From Lachnospiraceae bacterium (lineage in GTDB: Bacteria > Bacillota > Clostridia > Lachnospirales > Lachnospiraceae): a stretch of DNA of 64,000 nt. The notes beneath the pieces are model-generated. The model did not search any database. It had not been told where the DNA came from and saw only the letters and a program-made list of their open reading frames with translations. Below, in pieces: positions 60,699 to 64,000 of this stretch. Location: the NCBI GenBank assembly GCA_016291405.1, contig JAEEXG010000008.1, forward strand, positions 1 to 64,000, in the 5' to 3' direction. Both the position numbers and the translations under genes were made by a program. Position 1 is the first letter of the stretch; the number at the start of each line of letters is the position of its first letter.

Positions 60699-62993
60699 GT
60701 GATTTCTAAGAAAGTCGGCAAAACTGCATTATTTACATTGGGCTTAGGTTTATGCCTTTCCTTTTTGTACCCTTCTTTAGACTCTTATGCTTCGGACTTT
60801 GTGAGCGAAGTTTTGGATGAAGTCAATGATTCCATTGATACAATCAGAGAAAATAAGGAAATACTTGCAACCATATATCTTTGTGACACCTATGACATAA
60901 AGGATGCTCCGAGCAAAACTGCGGGCACCGTTCAAACCGTCTTTAGCGGCCAGTCCGTTACCATTTTGGAAAATACCACCGATGAGGAAGGAAACGTTTG
61001 GGCTAAGGTGTCATTTTTCTATGGGGAAGATAAGTACGGATATGTAGAAAGAAGCTATCTTGCCACAGCGGATAATGATTACTTAGGCGCAGAAGAAGAT
61101 GCGGGAATAGTCGATAACAAAATCGAAGACCCGATAATAAACTTCATAGCTCCAAAGCTTTACATGAAAAGCGGGAACCTTAACTTAAATTTGGACGGCT
61201 TAAACAGGGCCGGCATTATGTCGGAGGGCGACACAGATTCAGATGTTTCTGAAAATGAAATAGATATGTCGTTAACAGACGGAGAGGACGGAGAAGAAAC
61301 CCCTTCAAATCCGGATCCTTATCCCGCTGATATTATGGCTTTCCCCGAAAGCTACAGAGAAGCTTTGGCAGCACTTAAAAACGCTCACCCAAATTGGACC
61401 TTTGTAAAGATGCCAACAGGCGTGTCATTTCAGACGGCGGTAAACAGTGAACTTGGCGATAAAAGCTTAATTCATTCTTCACTCGGCGCGGCAGTAAGAG
61501 AAGGACTTTACGGTCAAAACACCTGGTATTACGCAACTCCCGAAATCCTTAGCTATTACATGGATCCAAGAAACTTCTTAAATGAAGAAAAGATATTCCA
61601 GTTTGAACTTTTAACATACAATGCCGAATATCACACGCAGCCGGCTCTTGAAACCTTCTTAAGCACTACATTTATGAAAGGCCCTGCACATGCTCCCCAA
61701 ATGGACATAACCTATGCAGACATTATTTGGAACCTCTCAAGAGTTAAGAATATAAGCCCCTTCTTCCTTGCATCAAGAATCTATCAGGAGCAGGGAAACG
61801 GCACTTCGCCTATGATTTCAGGCACTTACCCGGGATATGAAGGGTATTATAACTACCTAAACATCGGGGCAAGCGGAAAGACAAACACCGAAGTAATTAC
61901 AAACGGTCTTTCCTATGCAAAGAACAGTGGCTGGTCTGATCCCTACAAAGCCATAGACGGCGGAGCAGATCAGATATCAAAAAATTACGTTTTAAAAGGT
62001 CAGGACACCTTATACCTTCAGAAGTTTAACGTAAATCCCGCAACAGGAAACATGTACGGACATCAGTACATGCAGAATATTTCCGCGGCCTCATCGGAAA
62101 GCTCTTCCACAAAGAAAATGTATGCGGGAGCGGGTTCTTTAAACCAGAATTTCGTGTTTAAGATTCCTGTATATAACGATATGCCCGATACTCCGAGCCC
62201 CTATCCTCAGAGCAATCAAAAGGCAGTTTTATACTTGCCGGATAGTGCAGCTTCAAACAACGTGACACTATCATCGGAAGTTTGGATTGACGGCGTAAAG
62301 AAAACAAGCACAAGCAGAAACAGATACATTGTGGTGGACACAGAGTCTCAAAGCGCCACAAATGCAGTTATATATAAATACAATTCCGCAGGTACATGCA
62401 CGGGTATGTATGTGTGGTTATTAAACTACGCTAATGGCGGATATTCGGTAACATATGAAAGCGAGTTAGAGGACTTGCTTAATATTGTCGGGTTCTCGAT
62501 TAGAATCAAAGGTGATTCAGGAATAAGAGCCATGACATCGATCAATAGAAACTTGAGGTTGAAACTCTTAAATCAAGGAGTCGATGGCTATAAGGCGACG
62601 GAATATGGAACCGTTGTAATGACGAAGAACAACCAAGCAGTTTATCCGTTTGTAAGGGGCGGTGAAAAGACAGCCGTAGGTCTAGCGTATGGAACGGATA
62701 GTTCAGGAAAAAGAATTGATGCCATCTATGAGACGGTAGATGGAAGAGATAGATTCACTTCAGTTTTGATAGGACTTCCGGCTAAATCATATAAAAAAGA
62801 CTATTCCTTCAGAGGATATATAGTTTTAAAGAATTCTACCAGAACGATAGTAATCTATGGACCACCTTCATCAAACAGTATTTATAACTTGGCAAATATT
62901 TATATTGCCGGAAGATATTATAAACAGGGTTCAGCTGCAGATATTTTCTTACGACAGATAATTGCGGATGGCGATAATCCGCCAACACCATAG
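60699..62993 (+). CDS. Secreted SH3-domain, glucosaminidase-like cell-wall hydrolase
   Basis: Signal peptide, SH3-like segment, then AALKNAHPNWTFVKMPTG...SRIYQEQGNGTSPMISGTYPGYEGYYNYLNIGASG; GTG 60699 after gagggagg. Confidence 0.75.
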   Translation: MISKKVGKTALFTLGLGLCLSFLYPSLDSYASDFVSEVLDEVNDSIDTIRENKEILATIYLCDTYDIKDAPSKTAGTVQTVFSGQSVTILENTTDEEGNVWAKVSFFYGEDKYGYVERSYLATADNDYLGAEEDAGIVDNKIEDPIINFIAPKLYMKSGNLNLNLDGLNRAGIMSEGDTDSDVSENEIDMSLTDGEDGEETPSNPDPYPADIMAFPESYREALAALKNAHPNWTFVKMPTGVSFQTAVNSELGDKSLIHSSLGAAVREGLYGQNTWYYATPEILSYYMDPRNFLNEEKIFQFELLTYNAEYHTQPALETFLSTTFMKGPAHAPQMDITYADIIWNLSRVKNISPFFLASRIYQEQGNGTSPMISGTYPGYEGYYNYLNIGASGKTNTEVITNGLSYAKNSGWSDPYKAIDGGADQISKNYVLKGQDTLYLQKFNVNPATGNMYGHQYMQNISAASSESSSTKKMYAGAGSLNQNFVFKIPVYNDMPDTPSPYPQSNQKAVLYLPDSAASNNVTLSSEVWIDGVKKTSTSRNRYIVVDTESQSATNAVIYKYNSAGTCTGMYVWLLNYANGGYSVTYESELEDLLNIVGFSIRIKGDSGIRAMTSINRNLRLKLLNQGVDGYKATEYGTVVMTKNNQAVYPFVRGGEKTAVGLAYGTDSSGKRIDAIYETVDGRDRFTSVLIGLPAKSYKKDYSFRGYIVLKNSTRTIVIYGPPSSNSIYNLANIYIAGRYYKQGSAADIFLRQIIADGDNPPTP

Positions 62994-63004
62994 GAGGGAC
63001 AAAG

Positions 63005-64000
63005 ATGAAGAAAAATAAATCTATATTCTTATTAGCATCGATTCTTGCATCGCTGGTTCTTCCGGCATGCACGAATCCCTTTGAAGCAACGATTCACAGA
63101 GGCAATGAAGGATTATTTGATTCATCAAAGAATAATGCGAGCCAAGGCTCATCTCTTTCAGAATTAGACGGAGAGCTAAAAGAGGTTCTTTCGCTTATGC
63201 AAAAAGAAACCGCAGAGGGCTTAACCAAAGACGAATACATGACACTTGCTTCTTTGTGCGAAGGAAAGGGCATGGTGAAAGCAAAGAGGGATGTATTGGA
63301 AGATGCATACAGACTTTTTCAAGACCCTGAAATTTTGGAAGAGTGTGAAAATATAAGCGTAAACGGACTTGAAGAAAGCGATGAAGTTGTTAAGCTTCTA
63401 GACGCTGTTCTAACCGGAATGGCTACAGGAACAGGGGATTTGTCCGAGGCGGCAGATCTGATTGACAGTGACGGTTTCTTCGATACCTTGATGCCTAAAC
63501 TTAAAGAAGGAAGAAGAAATTACTTTTACGAAGAAGACGCTGAGCCTTATTTTGTGCTTACGGTAGGTTATGCCGAAAACGGCGAGAAGGCTGTGGAGGC
63601 ATACTTCTTTGATAAAGCAACAAAAACTTGCTATATACTTCAAAAAAGGTTAAACCAGTTTTCTTTCTTTACCGAAATGGGTGAATTTGAGAACCTTGAA
63701 GATGTATTTAACAGATTCAAATCAGAAACCTTTGAAAAACTAACAGTCGATAGCTATTCGGGAGTTATGAAGAAAGAAACCGGAAGCATAAAAGAAGGGA
63801 AGCTTGTAGGAGACTACGAAGCGGTTGTTGCATACTTTGATAACTATGCAAACGACAAGGTTTCTACCCTTATAAAGAACATGGATAATTACTCAAAGGT
63901 AGTATTTAAAGGCGCCTTTGATGAAAACGGAAAACCTTCCGTTGAAGCGCTTAGCGATAAAAACATAGAAAAACTCGTTAAAACCGAGGATGGAAAAACG
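63005..64000 (+). CDS. Lipoprotein, function unknown (3' truncated by window)
   Basis: MKKNKSIFLLASILASLVLPACTNPFEAT lipobox; frame open to window end (332 codons). Confidence 0.8.
   Translation, partial: MKKNKSIFLLASILASLVLPACTNPFEATIHRGNEGLFDSSKNNASQGSSLSELDGELKEVLSLMQKETAEGLTKDEYMTLASLCEGKGMVKAKRDVLEDAYRLFQDPEILEECENISVNGLEESDEVVKLLDAVLTGMATGTGDLSEAADLIDSDGFFDTLMPKLKEGRRNYFYEEDAEPYFVLTVGYAENGEKAVEAYFFDKATKTCYILQKRLNQFSFFTEMGEFENLEDVFNRFKSETFEKLTVDSYSGVMKKETGSIKEGKLVGDYEAVVAYFDNYANDKVSTLIKNMDNYSKVVFKGAFDENGKPSVEALSDKNIEKLVKTEDGKT

Overview
The window reads as a low-to-moderate GC Clostridia chromosome, probably Lachnospiraceae-like; this is inferred from gene content and ribosomal-protein features, since no search was possible. 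Bases 1-26650 hold the ribosomal-protein superoperons: rpmG-secE-nusG-rplK-rplA-[L10 leader]-rplJ-rplL, then rpsJ through rplQ with secY, adk, map, infA and rpoA, then ecfA1-ecfA2-ecfT-truA and rplM-rpsI. rpoB/rpoC and rpsL/rpsG/fusA/tuf, usually found between rplL and rpsJ, are absent here. Bases 26650-64000 are accessory or housekeeping: NUDIX, ASCH, SDR, an HD-like protein, regulators, an ECF sigma/anti-sigma pair, an ABC-F ATPase, GNAT and methyltransferase proteins (one fused), LarC, an amino-acid ABC transporter, GGDEF and hybrid histidine kinase signalling proteins, DUF362, a HEXXH lipoprotein, an orphan antitoxin, PPi-phosphofructokinase and a cell-wall hydrolase-like protein. I saw no rRNA, tRNA, CRISPR array or transposase. 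The strongest non-obvious signals are: (1) an attenuator-like leader with a micro-ORF and a perfect terminator abutting the SD of the ABC-F gene; (2) a consensus promoter, 37-aa micro-ORF and terminator directly upstream of a nucleoside phosphorylase; (3) an orphan HigA-like antitoxin preceded by a 26-aa remnant of a HigB/RelE-type toxin, with a perfect 20-bp palindrome in its promoter; (4) a sigma-28-like promoter on a short flagellin-like gene; (5) several structured leaders (rplK, rpsJ, rpsM, rplM); (6) a pair of small membrane proteins next to larC. No clearly new multi-gene system could be demonstrated from the sequence alone.
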